The position numbers were made by a program, and so were the translations under genes. Of a DNA stretch of 64,000 nucleotides, positions 54,810 through 63,572 are shown piece after piece. The number at the start of each line of letters is the position of its first letter. Position 1 is the first letter of the stretch. Under the pieces are notes generated by a model. The model searched no databases and was not told where the DNA came from. It saw only the letters and a program-made list of their open reading frames with translations. This DNA is from Burkholderia contaminans (GTDB lineage: Bacteria > Pseudomonadota > Gammaproteobacteria > Burkholderiales > Burkholderiaceae), in NCBI RefSeq assembly GCF_029633825.1, contig NZ_CP090641.1, positions 2,976,001-3,040,000 of the forward strand. The letters are read 5' to 3'.

Positions 54810-56324
54810 ATGTCTTCATCACGCATCCTCGCTCCCGCCCTGCGTTCGCTCGTCCGCACCGCCGACGAAGCCGCCGCGCTGATCCGTCCCGGCATGACCG
54901 TCGCCATGAGCGGCTTCACGGGCTCCGGCTATCCGAAGGCCGTGCCGGCCGCACTTGCCGCCCACATCGACGCGGCGCACACGCGCGGCGAGGACTTCCG
55001 GATCAACGTACTGACGGGCGCATCGACCGCGCCGGAACTCGACGGCGCGCTCGCCCGCACCAACGGCATCTCGATGCGCCTGCCGTACCAGTCCGACCCG
55101 ACGTTGCGCGACAAGATCAACGGCGGCGAAGTCGACTACCAGGACGTCCACCTGAGCCACGTCGCGCAGTACGCATGGTTCGGGCTGTACGGCGATCTCG
55201 ACGTCGCGATCGTCGAAGTCGCGGGCATCCGCGAGGACGGCCTGCTGATTCCGTCCGCGTCGATCGGCAACAACAAGACCTGGCTCGAACGCGCGAAGCA
55301 CGTGATCCTCGAGGTCAACTCGCGCCAGCCGCTCGGCCTCGACGGGATGCACGACGTCTATTACGGCACCGCGCTGCCGCCGCACCGCAAGCCGATTCCG
55401 CTGACGAAGAGCGACGACCGGATCGGCGAGCCGTACCTGCGCTGCCCGGCCGACAAGATCGTCGCGATCGTCGAGACCGACGCGCCGGATCGCAGCAACG
55501 CGTTCTCCGCGCCGGACGCGACGTCGAAGCAGATCGCGCATCAACTGATCGACTTCCTGCGTCACGAAGTGAAGCGCGGCCGCCTGCCGGAAAACCTGCT
55601 GCCGCTGCAGTCGGGTGTCGGCAACATCACGAACGCGGTGCTCGCGGAGCTCAGCTCGGCCGGCTTCTCGAACCTGACCGCGTACACCGAGGTGATCCAG
55701 GACGGCATGCTCGACCTGCTGCAGGACGGCACGTTGAGCTTCGCATCGGCCACCGCGCTGTCGCTGAGCCCGGCCGCCGTGCAGCGCTTCGCCGACGAAA
55801 TCGCGACGTTCCGCGAGAAGATCGTGCTGCGCCCGCAGGAGATCAGCAACCATCCGGAACTCGTGCGCCGCCTCGGCTGCATCGCGATGAACGGGATGAT
55901 CGAGGCCGACATCTACGGCAACGTGAACTCGACGCACGTGATGGGCACGAAGATCCAGAACGGCATCGGCGGCTCGGGCGACTTCGCGCGCAACGGCTAC
56001 CTGTCGTGTTTCATGTCGGCGAGTACCGCAAAGGGCGGCGCGATCTCGCGGATCGTGCCGATGGCGAGCCACGTCGACCACACCGAGCACGACGTCGCGG
56101 TGGTCGTCACCGAGCAGGGTCTCGCGGACTTGCGCGGCCTGTCGCCGAAGCAGCGCGCACGCAAGATCATCGCGACCTGCGCGCACCCCGATTACCGGCC
56201 GATGCTCGAGGATTACTTCGAGCGCGCGTCGCGCGAAAGCTTCGGCAAGCATACGCCGCACCTGCTCGCCGAGGCGCTGTCGTGGCATGAGCGCTACGTG
56301 CGCACCGGCACGATGAAGGCCTGA
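54810..56324 (+). CDS. Acetyl-CoA hydrolase/succinate CoA-transferase family protein
   Basis: A 504-residue class I CoA-transferase of the succinyl-CoA:acetate type. Starting at MSSSRILAP the catalytic Glu of the family falls at E294 in AYTEVIQDG, the same number as in Acetobacter AarC, which supports this start over upstream ones. Other family marks: GMTVAMSGFTGSGYPKAVP, LQSGVGNITNAVLAE, GNVNSTHVMGTKIQNGIGGSGDF and VVVTEQGLADLRGLSPKQRA. It exchanges CoA between succinyl-CoA and acetate or propionate, or hydrolyses acetyl-CoA in some lineages. Expressed alone. Confidence 0.93.
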   Translation: MSSSRILAPALRSLVRTADEAAALIRPGMTVAMSGFTGSGYPKAVPAALAAHIDAAHTRGEDFRINVLTGASTAPELDGALARTNGISMRLPYQSDPTLRDKINGGEVDYQDVHLSHVAQYAWFGLYGDLDVAIVEVAGIREDGLLIPSASIGNNKTWLERAKHVILEVNSRQPLGLDGMHDVYYGTALPPHRKPIPLTKSDDRIGEPYLRCPADKIVAIVETDAPDRSNAFSAPDATSKQIAHQLIDFLRHEVKRGRLPENLLPLQSGVGNITNAVLAELSSAGFSNLTAYTEVIQDGMLDLLQDGTLSFASATALSLSPAAVQRFADEIATFREKIVLRPQEISNHPELVRRLGCIAMNGMIEADIYGNVNSTHVMGTKIQNGIGGSGDFARNGYLSCFMSASTAKGGAISRIVPMASHVDHTEHDVAVVVTEQGLADLRGLSPKQRARKIIATCAHPDYRPMLEDYFERASRESFGKHTPHLLAEALSWHERYVRTGTMKA

Positions 56325-56361
56325 CGCGGAGCGAAGCGGGCGCGCGCCGTGCGTGCGCCTG

Positions 56362-57891
56362 TCAATCCATCGCCGCGTGCGCGATCTCGACGCTCGCCGT
56401 TTTCCGCGGCGGGCGGATCAGCAGCAACAGCGGAATCATCAGCAGTGTCGCGACGAACATCAGCTTGAAGTCGTTCAGGTACGCGATCATCGACGCCTGC
56501 TGGTTGATCGTGCGGTCGAGCAGCGCGATGTCGAGGCGGCTGCCGGTCATCGCCTGCACCGCCGGGTTGAACGGCGTGATGTGAGTCGCGAGGTCCGCAT
56601 GCGCGACCTGCGTGTTGCGCGTCATCAGCGTCTGCACGATCGAGATGCCGATACTGCTGCCGATGTTGCGCATCAGGCTGTAGGTGGCCGTGCCGTCCGC
56701 GCGCAGATCGGGCGGCAGCGTCGAGAACGACAGCGCGCTCAGCGGCACGAACACGAGCCCCAGCCCGAAGCCCTGCACCACGCCGGGCCACACGATGTCC
56801 GCTTCGGACAGCACGACCGTGTACTGCATCATCTGCCAGAGCGCGAGCGCGGAAATCGACAGCCCCGCGAGCAGCAGCATCCGCGCATCCACGTATTTCA
56901 GCAGCCTGCCGACGAACAGCATCGCGATCATCGTGCCGGCGCCGCTCGGCGCGGTGACGAGGCCCGTCGTCGCGACCGGGTAGCCCATCAGGTTCTGCAG
57001 CATCGGCGGCAGCAGCGCGCGTGTCGCGTACAGCACCGCGCCGACCACGAAGATGAACAGCGTGCCGGTGGCGAAGTTCGGGTCGCGCAGCAGTTCCGAC
57101 TTGAAGAACGACGCCTTGCCGACGGTCGCCGTATGCACGAGGAAGAACGCGAAGCTGAGCGCCGCGACGATCGCCTCGATGCGGATCTCGTACGAGCCGA
57201 ACCAGTCGAGCTGTTCGCCGCGGTCGAGCATGGCCTGGAACGCGCCGATCGCGAGCGCGAGCGTCGCGAAGCCGAACGCGTCGAACTTCACGAGCGGGCG
57301 CGGCGCGCGTGCGGGCAGGAAGGTCATCACGCCGGCGAGCGCGAACGCACCGATCGGCACGTTGATGAAGAACACCCAGCGCCAGTTGTAGCTGTCGGTG
57401 AGCCAGCCGCCGAGCGTCGGGCCGAGGATCGGGCCGACCATCACGCCCATCCCCCAGATCGCCATCGCCTGGCCTTGTTTCTCGCGCGGATTGATGTCGA
57501 GCAGGATCGACTGCGACAGCGGCACCAGCGCGGCGCCGAACACGCCCTGCAGCAGGCGCGCGCCGACGATCTGCACGAGCGTCTCGGACAGCCCGCATAG
57601 CGCCGACGCAACCGTGAAGCCCGCGATCGACACGATCAGCAGGCGTTTCACGCTGAGCCGGTCGGACAGCCAGCCGGTGAGCGGGGTCGCGATCGCAGCG
57701 GCGACGATATAGGAGGTCAGCACCCACGTGATCTCGTCCTGCGACGCGGACAGCGTGCCCTGCATGTGCGGCAGTGCGACGTTCGCGATCGTGCTGTCGA
57801 GGGTCTGGATCAGCGTGGCGAGCATGATCGACAAGGTCAGCATCGGCCGGTTCAGCGCGGGCGAGGCGGGGGCGTCGGCGGCGGGGTTCAA
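56362..57891 (-). CDS. DHA2-family MFS drug exporter (EmrB-like)
   Basis: A 509-residue 14-helix proton-driven efflux permease. Motif A appears as GWLSDRLSVKRLLI and the family segment as QSILLDINPREKQGQAMAIWGMGVMVGPILGPTLGG (motif C-like). It resembles EmrB but no EmrA adaptor or TolC-like gene is adjacent. It is divergent from a MarR gene, and a dyad overlaps its probable -10 box, so it is probably derepressed when the MarR ligand (a toxic aromatic) binds. Confidence 0.92.
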   Translation of the reverse strand: MNPAADAPASPALNRPMLTLSIMLATLIQTLDSTIANVALPHMQGTLSASQDEITWVLTSYIVAAAIATPLTGWLSDRLSVKRLLIVSIAGFTVASALCGLSETLVQIVGARLLQGVFGAALVPLSQSILLDINPREKQGQAMAIWGMGVMVGPILGPTLGGWLTDSYNWRWVFFINVPIGAFALAGVMTFLPARAPRPLVKFDAFGFATLALAIGAFQAMLDRGEQLDWFGSYEIRIEAIVAALSFAFFLVHTATVGKASFFKSELLRDPNFATGTLFIFVVGAVLYATRALLPPMLQNLMGYPVATTGLVTAPSGAGTMIAMLFVGRLLKYVDARMLLLAGLSISALALWQMMQYTVVLSEADIVWPGVVQGFGLGLVFVPLSALSFSTLPPDLRADGTATYSLMRNIGSSIGISIVQTLMTRNTQVAHADLATHITPFNPAVQAMTGSRLDIALLDRTINQQASMIAYLNDFKLMFVATLLMIPLLLLIRPPRKTASVEIAHAAMD

Positions 57892-57942
57892 GCGGTGTCT
57901 CCGTGGGGCGGTCGCCGTGGGCGGCGATCCGGTGCGACTTGA

Positions 57943-58006
57943 ATTATAAGCACGCTTATTATATATCCGCTTATCGCCTGGGCATGATCGGCTTGACCCC
58001 TATAAT
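57943..58006. promoter_or_regulatory. Divergent promoter and operator between EmrB-type exporter and MarR genes
   Basis: A perfect dyad ATAAGC-AC-GCTTAT lies at 57946-57959 and a further GCTTAT half-site at 57969-57974. On the minus strand TATAAT (57948-57943), the likely -10 of the exporter, overlaps the dyad. On the plus strand TATAAT at 58001-58006 is only 6 bases from the MarR ATG, implying a leaderless transcript. The dyad is the likely MarR operator. Confidence 0.6.
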
Positions 58007-58012
58007 CGCCGC

Positions 58013-58453
58013 ATGGACAAGACTTACGAGAACCGGATCGGCTATCTGATCGCCGACGTCGCCCGCCTGAACGGACGCCTGTTCGACCGGCGCGCGAAGC
58101 GCATCGGGCTGACACGGGCGCAAAGCCGCGTGCTCGCGTACCTGACGTGGAAGGGCGAGATGAATCAGGCGCGGCTCGCCGAATGGCTCGAGATCGCGCC
58201 GATCTCGCTCACGCGGTTGCTCGACCGGATGGAAAGCTACGGCTGGATCGAGCGCGTCGCGAACGACGACGATCGCCGCGCATTCGTGATCCGGCTGACC
58301 GACAAGTCGCGCGAGATCTTTCCGCAGATGCTCGAAGTGGGTGACACCGTCGCCGACGACGGGCTGCGCGGCTTCACGCCCGACGAGCGCGATACGCTGG
58401 TGCGGCTGCTAGGGCGCGTGCGCCGCAACCTGATCGACTGCGGCGGGGAATGA
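58013..58453 (+). CDS. MarR-family transcriptional regulator
   Basis: A 146-residue winged-helix regulator: RAKRIGLTRAQSRVLAYLTWKG, the recognition-helix part MNQARLAEWLEIAPISLTRLLDRMESYGWIERV and the wing NDDDRRAFVIRLTDKSREI with the conserved D-x-R. It should bind the dyad between itself and the exporter and repress both. The ATG follows a TATAAT box by 6 bases, so the message may have no leader. Confidence 0.92.
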   Translation: MDKTYENRIGYLIADVARLNGRLFDRRAKRIGLTRAQSRVLAYLTWKGEMNQARLAEWLEIAPISLTRLLDRMESYGWIERVANDDDRRAFVIRLTDKSREIFPQMLEVGDTVADDGLRGFTPDERDTLVRLLGRVRRNLIDCGGE

Positions 58454-58708
58454 TGCGGGCCGCCATTCGGGCGGCCCGGATGAACGACCAGAAAACACCG
58501 GGTGGCAGCGCGCGAGCACGCCGCGTTTGCCCCAGTGCCGGTGCGCGGCGTTGTCATGGCCGTTGCGCTGGTGCCGATGCCCGGCGTGGCCTTCGTCCGG
58601 CTGGCACGGGACGAGCGCACGTTGGGCTCGACAAAGCGCTTGCGTGGGTGTTGACGTCGGCTCGGTCGAGCCGACGCAAGCTGTTAGGGCCTTGGGGAGT
58701 CCATGTGC

Positions 58709-59206
58709 TCAACGGGCCAGCGCCGCGAGCATGTACGCCGCAAGATAGAGCCCCACTCCGTACGACAGATGCGCGATGAGGCTGCGCCGGCGCGCGACGC
58801 CCGGCTGCGGTGTGCGCGACGCCGCGATGCCGAGACCGAGCGCCGGCTGCATCACGAAGAATGGGGCGGCGACGCTCGCGAGCCCGGCGACGAGGGCCGG
58901 CAGCGGCGTCGGCGCGTCGATCCACGTCTGGCCGGCGATCAGGAGGGGCAGCGCCGCGAACGCGATGCCGATCGCGTAATGGGCGACCCAGCCGAGCGCG
59001 CGTTCGCCGGGAACGGGTGCCGAGGCGACGATCGACGCATGCCGGAACCGGCCATGCATCATGTGACCGATCCAGCGGCCGACCAGCGCATAGTCGAGCG
59101 ACGGAATGCCGAAGGCACGCCGCCGGAACAGCGTCCACAGATCCATCACGAGCGTGGCGCCCGTGCCGATCAGCAGCAGGTCGAGCAGGAGGGCGGGCAG
59201 GCTCAT
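58709..59206 (-). CDS. DUF2938 membrane protein
   Basis: A 165-residue protein with four transmembrane helices and the family phrases GTGATLVMDLWTLFRRRAFGIPSLDYALVGRWIGHM and GWVAHYAIGIAFAALPLL. Function unknown; in several proteobacteria it is found next to a MerR-type regulator, as here (divergent, 140 bases apart). Its C-terminus lies 255 bases from the convergent MarR gene; nothing was seen in that gap. Confidence 0.85.
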   Translation of the reverse strand: MSLPALLLDLLLIGTGATLVMDLWTLFRRRAFGIPSLDYALVGRWIGHMMHGRFRHASIVASAPVPGERALGWVAHYAIGIAFAALPLLIAGQTWIDAPTPLPALVAGLASVAAPFFVMQPALGLGIAASRTPQPGVARRRSLIAHLSYGVGLYLAAYMLAALAR

Positions 59207-59322
59207 CGCGTCCCTCCGCAGAAAAGGGAACAGGCTGCGCCGCGCAGCGGAATACAGCGTGGTTTCAACGGTTTCATGTCAGTCCGGGCTTGTCTTCATG
59301 GAGTCGAACGACTATCTTGCAA

Positions 59323-59340
59323 CTTCAAGTTCACTTGAGG
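59323..59340. promoter_or_regulatory. SoxR-box-like dyad before the MerR gene
   Basis: CTTCAAGTTCACTTGAGG matches the E. coli SoxR box CCTCAAGTTAACTTGAGG at 16 of 18 positions. It ends 6 bases before the MerR gene's ATG and lies between it and the divergent DUF2938 gene. MerR-type regulators bind such dyads between -35 and -10. Confidence 0.6.
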
Positions 59341-59346
59341 TCAAGC

Positions 59347-59772
59347 ATGAGCCGGCTGGACATTGCAGAGGTGGCGCGACGCTCGGGATTGCCCGCGTCG
59401 ACGCTGCGCTATTACGAGGAAAAAGGGCTGATCGGGCCGATCGGCCGCCACGGGCTGCGGCGGCAGTACGACGAGTCGGTGCTGGAGCGCCTGGCGCTGA
59501 TCGCGCTGGGCCGCGAGGCCGGCTTTTCGCTTGACGACATCCTCGCGATGGTCGGCACGGACGGCCTGCCTGCAATCGATCGCGCGAAGCTCGACGGCAA
59601 GGCCGACGAACTCGACCGCACGATTCGCCGTCTCGGCGCCGTGCGCGATGCGTTGCGGCATGCGGCCGTGTGCCCGGCATCGAACCATCTCGAATGCCCG
59701 TCGTTCCAGAAGCTGCTGCGCATCGCCGCGCATCGCCATCCGGGCCGCCGGACGAAGACGGAAGGCGCGTAG
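59347..59772 (+). CDS. MerR-family transcriptional regulator
   Basis: A 141-residue MerR protein. The N-terminal DNA-binding part reads LDIAEVARRSGLPASTLRYYEEKGLIGPIGRHGLRRQYDES, followed by a dimerisation helix (GKADELDRTIRRLGAVRDAL). The C-terminal VCPASNHLECPSFQK has two Cys and one His, possibly a metal site, but not the four-Cys cluster of SoxR. The start at 59347 is the ATG next to the SoxR-like dyad. It likely regulates the DUF2938 gene and itself. Confidence 0.88.
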   Translation: MSRLDIAEVARRSGLPASTLRYYEEKGLIGPIGRHGLRRQYDESVLERLALIALGREAGFSLDDILAMVGTDGLPAIDRAKLDGKADELDRTIRRLGAVRDALRHAAVCPASNHLECPSFQKLLRIAAHRHPGRRTKTEGA

Positions 59773-59861
59773 TCGGCGAGCGGGGATTGGCGGGTTGGTG
59801 TGGCGGCTGGGTGGTGCGCCGAGCCATTCCTTAGCGGACATCCAAGACACAGACAACGGGG

Positions 59862-60656
59862 TTGCGTGTGTGGATTTTGCTTGTGTTTCCTGCCGCGTAT
59901 GCGGCATCGAGGGTCGCGCCGCATTACGGGGTGCTTGCCGGGCTCGCAACGGTGGGCGTCGTGATGGCGACGCCGCAAGTGCTGCTGGCGTTGGGAATCG
60001 ATTGGGTGACGCGGCGGCGCGGGGGTATCGAACCGCCTGTCATGACCGCTCCACCTGTACAGACCGATAGTCTGGAGGACGAACTGGCCGACGAGCCCGA
60101 CGACCTGCCCGATGTGCCGCTTCGATACGGCGAGCAGGCACGATTCAAACAACTGGTGCTGATTGTCGACGCCGCGCGGTCTGAAGTGACGCGCAGTTTC
60201 TACGACAAGGCGAAGCGGACGATCGAAGCCTACGTGGGCGTCGAGACGGGGCGCGACGGTTCGGGGGCGGCGATGGTGTCGGCGGTCGAGCTGGCCAAGG
60301 AAGACGCCCCGTACGTCGTGCTGCCGGACGAAATGCTGACCGTGTTCGTGTCGAACGACGGCGTGTGGTCGGGGTTCCGCATCGGCGACGACACCTTCCG
60401 GTTTCGCCACGGCGCAATCACGAGGATGCAGCTCACGCACGTGATTCCGGTTCGCTGGAAGGGCGGCTACATGGTGAAGTTCTGGTTCGACGTACCGAAA
60501 CGGAACAGTAAAGACGATTGCGGGCCGCATTCGACCCGGTTCTATCTCGCGGCAGACTATTCCGGCCGCCGATCGCGCACGCTCACCCATGCATGTCGCG
60601 AGATCGCGTCGGTGCTCGGCGTGGCGTTCGACTTCGATAAAACCGGCGACGACTGA
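59862..60656 (+). CDS. Membrane-anchored hypothetical protein
   Basis: A 264-residue protein, starting with TTG at 59862 or GTG at 59868. Two hydrophobic segments (about residues 2-18 and 22-46) precede an acidic Pro-rich linker (LEDELADEPDDLPDVPLRY) and a soluble domain with YDKAKRTIEAYVGVETGRDGSGAAM and FWFDVPKRNSKDDCGPHSTRFYLAADY. No family recognised. It ends 2 bases from the convergent helix-hairpin-helix gene. Confidence 0.7.
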   Translation: MRVWILLVFPAAYAASRVAPHYGVLAGLATVGVVMATPQVLLALGIDWVTRRRGGIEPPVMTAPPVQTDSLEDELADEPDDLPDVPLRYGEQARFKQLVLIVDAARSEVTRSFYDKAKRTIEAYVGVETGRDGSGAAMVSAVELAKEDAPYVVLPDEMLTVFVSNDGVWSGFRIGDDTFRFRHGAITRMQLTHVIPVRWKGGYMVKFWFDVPKRNSKDDCGPHSTRFYLAADYSGRRSRTLTHACREIASVLGVAFDFDKTGDD

Positions 60657-60657
60657 T

Positions 60658-61560
60658 TTATCCCGCGTAGTACACGCGGCATTCCCGCTCGCGCCCGCGC
60701 ACGATGCGCTTGCCGACGAGCGAGCCGTACGTTTCGGTGAAGACGGTGCGCTGGTGTTCGCACTGCAGGGCGTCGTAGAAATAGAGCGAGACCCAGTCCG
60801 TCGGGCGGGAGGCCTCCGGCGTGCGCATCGCGGCATGCAGGCACAGCGCGGTGAAATGCCAGCCGCCCTTGGTCATGTGCATCACGGGCCGCGGCACGTA
60901 GTCGTCCGCATTCGGGCGCCGATGCGCGGTGACGCGTTGCCCGAAGCCAGGCGTCGGCAACACGCCGGCGGCGGCCTTGTTGCGGTACAGGCGGTCGATG
61001 TAGAGCAGGAGTTCGACGGGCGGCTCGGTGCCGGGGCTGGCGTCCTGCACGTGGCCCTGCCAGCGCCGGCGGCGGCTCAGCACGTCGTCGAGCGCGGTGC
61101 GGATGCCGGCCGCGCGCCGCGGGCCGACGCCCGAGATCGTTTCGAGCTGGCCGTTGCGGGCCGCGCGTTCGAGTTCCTCGAGCGTATCGATGTGCAGCAG
61201 GTCGTGAATGCGCAGCGCGAGCGCGTGGCCGATGCCCGGCACCGCTTCGAACGCGGAGGTGCGTTCGGCGTCGCCGCACAGCCGGTCGAGCTGGCGCCAG
61301 CGCCCCGTCACCAGCAGCTCGGCAATCGCCTGGGCGACGCCCGTGCCGATCTCGGGCAGCGTCCCGAGCGCGTCGACGCCACCGGATTCGAACAGGGTGC
61401 GGATGTCGAGGTCGAGCGCATCGACCGTCTCGGCAGACGCGCGGTATGCGGCGACCCGGTACGGATTCGCGCCCTGGTCAGCCAGCCGCTGCGCCGCCTC
61501 GCGCAGGCAGGCCGCGATATGCCGGTTTTCCTCATACGTTTGGCTGGCGCTCGTCTGCAT
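60658..61560 (-). CDS. PolX-like helix-hairpin-helix protein without polymerase domain
   Basis: A 300-residue protein from MQTSASQTYEEN at 61560. Residues 1-165 match the DNA-binding part of bacterial family X polymerases: the 8-kDa-like domain (NRHIAACLREAAQRLADQGANPYRVAAYRAS) and helix-hairpin-helix repeats (TLPEIGTGVAQAIAELL; FEAVPGIGHALALRIHDLL; ISGVGPRRAAGIRTALDD). The polymerase palm and PHP domains are missing; instead there is an unassigned C-terminal domain (residues about 190-300, YVPRPVMHMTKGGWHFTALCLHAA, ERECRVYYAG). It probably binds gapped or flapped DNA. The next upstream gene is a sigma factor 181 bases away on the same strand. Confidence 0.82.
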   Translation of the reverse strand: MQTSASQTYEENRHIAACLREAAQRLADQGANPYRVAAYRASAETVDALDLDIRTLFESGGVDALGTLPEIGTGVAQAIAELLVTGRWRQLDRLCGDAERTSAFEAVPGIGHALALRIHDLLHIDTLEELERAARNGQLETISGVGPRRAAGIRTALDDVLSRRRRWQGHVQDASPGTEPPVELLLYIDRLYRNKAAAGVLPTPGFGQRVTAHRRPNADDYVPRPVMHMTKGGWHFTALCLHAAMRTPEASRPTDWVSLYFYDALQCEHQRTVFTETYGSLVGKRIVRGRERECRVYYAG

Positions 61561-61741
61561 GGCGAGGAACCTGGGGAAGCACAAACGGAATGGACACGGC
61601 GAACGATGCGCCGGTCGGCTGTTCATCATTGTCGCGACACGCGATGAAGAAAACTTGACGCACGTCAATGGCAAACGTAGCACAGGTTCGAAGCGCACGG
61701 TCGTGCCGGAAAGCGGCACGACCGTGCGTCGCGTGATGCGA

Positions 61742-63277
61742 TCAAGCGTCGAGGAACGACTGCGCGTTTTCCGCCTCGGCGGCCGTTCGCAACGTGGCGA
61801 GTGCCCGTTTCTCGATCTGCCGCACGCGTTCGCGCGACATGCCCGCGTCCTGCGCGATCGCGTCGTACGTATCGGGCTCGGCGCCGCCGAGGCCGAACCG
61901 CCGGCGCAGCACGTCTGCCTCGGCCGGCGTGACCGACCGGAGCAGCGACCTCACGCACTCGCGCATCCGCGTGTCGGCCAGTTGCTCGAACGGGCTGGCC
62001 GACGCCTGGTCCTCGATCAGCTCCACGAGGCCGGTGTCCGCGTCGGGCAGCGGCGCGTCGAGCGATACCGGCTCGGCAGGCAGCGCGAGCACCGCGCGCA
62101 GCTTGTCTTCGTCGAGGCCGGTTTCGGCCGCGAGGTCGGCCGGCGTCGCCCGGCGGCCCGTGCGCTGGCGAAACCGCAGCGCATGCCGCTGCACACGCTG
62201 GTACTGGTCGCCGACGTGCACGGGCACGCGGATCGTGCGGGCGCGATCCGCGACCGCGCGCGCGATCGCCTGGCGGATCCACCAGGTCGCATAGGTCGAG
62301 AACTTGAACCCGCGCCGGTATTCGAATTTCTCGATCGCACGCATCAGGCCGAGGCTGCCGTCCTGCACGAGATCGGGCAGGTCGACGCCGCGGTTCATGT
62401 ACTTGCGCGCGATCGACAGCACGAGCCGCAGGTTCGCCTCGAGCATCGCGCGCGTGGCGTCGCGCACTTTCTGCTGGCCGTCTGCAAGCGCGGCGGCGAG
62501 CGCCCGCCGCGCGACCGTGTCGAAGCAGGCGGCTTCGCCCGCCACGGCGCGATGCGGCGCGGACGCGAGCGTGCGCACGACGCCGCTCGCGTCGTCGACG
62601 GCCGGTGCGATCCACGCGATCGAGCCGAGCAGGGCGGCGACGTGGTTGCGTGCGTCACGGTATTCGTCCGAACGGTAGCCGTGTGCGTGCAACGCGCCGC
62701 GCAAGGCCGCGACGGCCGCCTGCAGCGCGTCGTAGCTGGCCGGCGCGGGCGTGTCGCCGGCGTCGTCATCGGACGACCCGGCTGCGCCGGTCGAAGCCGT
62801 TGCGCGATGACGCGCAAGCAGCGCGTCCACCGCCGCCGGATAGCCGGCGAGCGCGTGCAGGATCTGGTGGCGGCCCGTCTCGATCTCGCGCGCCAGCACG
62901 ATTTCGCCTTCGCGCGTGAGCAGCGGCACCGCCTGCATGCGGCGCATGTAGAGGGCGAGCGGATCGGTCGACGCGCTCGTGCCGCGTGCGAGGTCGCCGA
63001 GCATCGCGCGGCCTTCGTCGAGCGCATCGCGATCGACGTCGACAGGCGCCGAACCGGCGAACGGCGCAGGCGCGGGCGGCTCGTCGAGCACGGCGATGCC
63101 GATGTCGGCGAGCGCGGCGCGCACGACGTCGAGCGCGTCGGGGCTGTCGCTTTCGGGCGGCAGCGCGTCGACGAGGTCGGCGTGGGTCAGATAACCCTGT
63201 TCGCCGGCGAGTGCCAGCAACTGGATGATCGGATCGAGCGGCGTGTCCGCCCGGAGAGTGGGGCGTGGCGTAGTCAT
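61742..63277 (-). CDS. RpoD-like sigma-70 factor
   Basis: A 511-residue sigma factor from [13 protein letters not shown] at 63277. It has a short region 1.1-like part ([27 protein letters not shown]), region 1.2 ([29 protein letters not shown]), a non-conserved region of about 130 residues, region 2 ([41 protein letters not shown]), region 3 and region 4 ([35 protein letters not shown]). It is smaller than the housekeeping RpoD and differs in the non-conserved region, so it is a paralogue, probably for stress or stationary phase. Confidence 0.93.
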   Translation of the reverse strand: MTTPRPTLRADTPLDPIIQLLALAGEQGYLTHADLVDALPPESDSPDALDVVRAALADIGIAVLDEPPAPAPFAGSAPVDVDRDALDEGRAMLGDLARGTSASTDPLALYMRRMQAVPLLTREGEIVLAREIETGRHQILHALAGYPAAVDALLARHRATASTGAAGSSDDDAGDTPAPASYDALQAAVAALRGALHAHGYRSDEYRDARNHVAALLGSIAWIAPAVDDASGVVRTLASAPHRAVAGEAACFDTVARRALAAALADGQQKVRDATRAMLEANLRLVLSIARKYMNRGVDLPDLVQDGSLGLMRAIEKFEYRRGFKFSTYATWWIRQAIARAVADRARTIRVPVHVGDQYQRVQRHALRFRQRTGRRATPADLAAETGLDEDKLRAVLALPAEPVSLDAPLPDADTGLVELIEDQASASPFEQLADTRMRECVRSLLRSVTPAEADVLRRRFGLGGAEPDTYDAIAQDAGMSRERVRQIEKRALATLRTAAEAENAQSFLDA

Positions 63278-63572
63278 GTCGATGGCGGCGTGAGCCGCGT
63301 TCCTGTCTGGGCGGGCCGAAGTCCGCTGGTTTCGGGCCGCCGGTTGCTCGCGAACCCCGTCCGCGCCGGCCAGCCTGACATCGTTCAAGTTGAGGGCATT
63401 TGTGCGAACTTCAACGCGGGCGTGGCAGACGTGCCAGCACGCGGCGTGCCCGCGCCCCTCCCGTGCAGGAAACAAAAAGTAACCGATCATACCGAGCGGA
63501 AATCTGCAGGGGACGTAAGCTAGAGTCAGGCGCGCGCCCGGCGGCGATGCGCGGATTTTGCCGGAGCAACAG

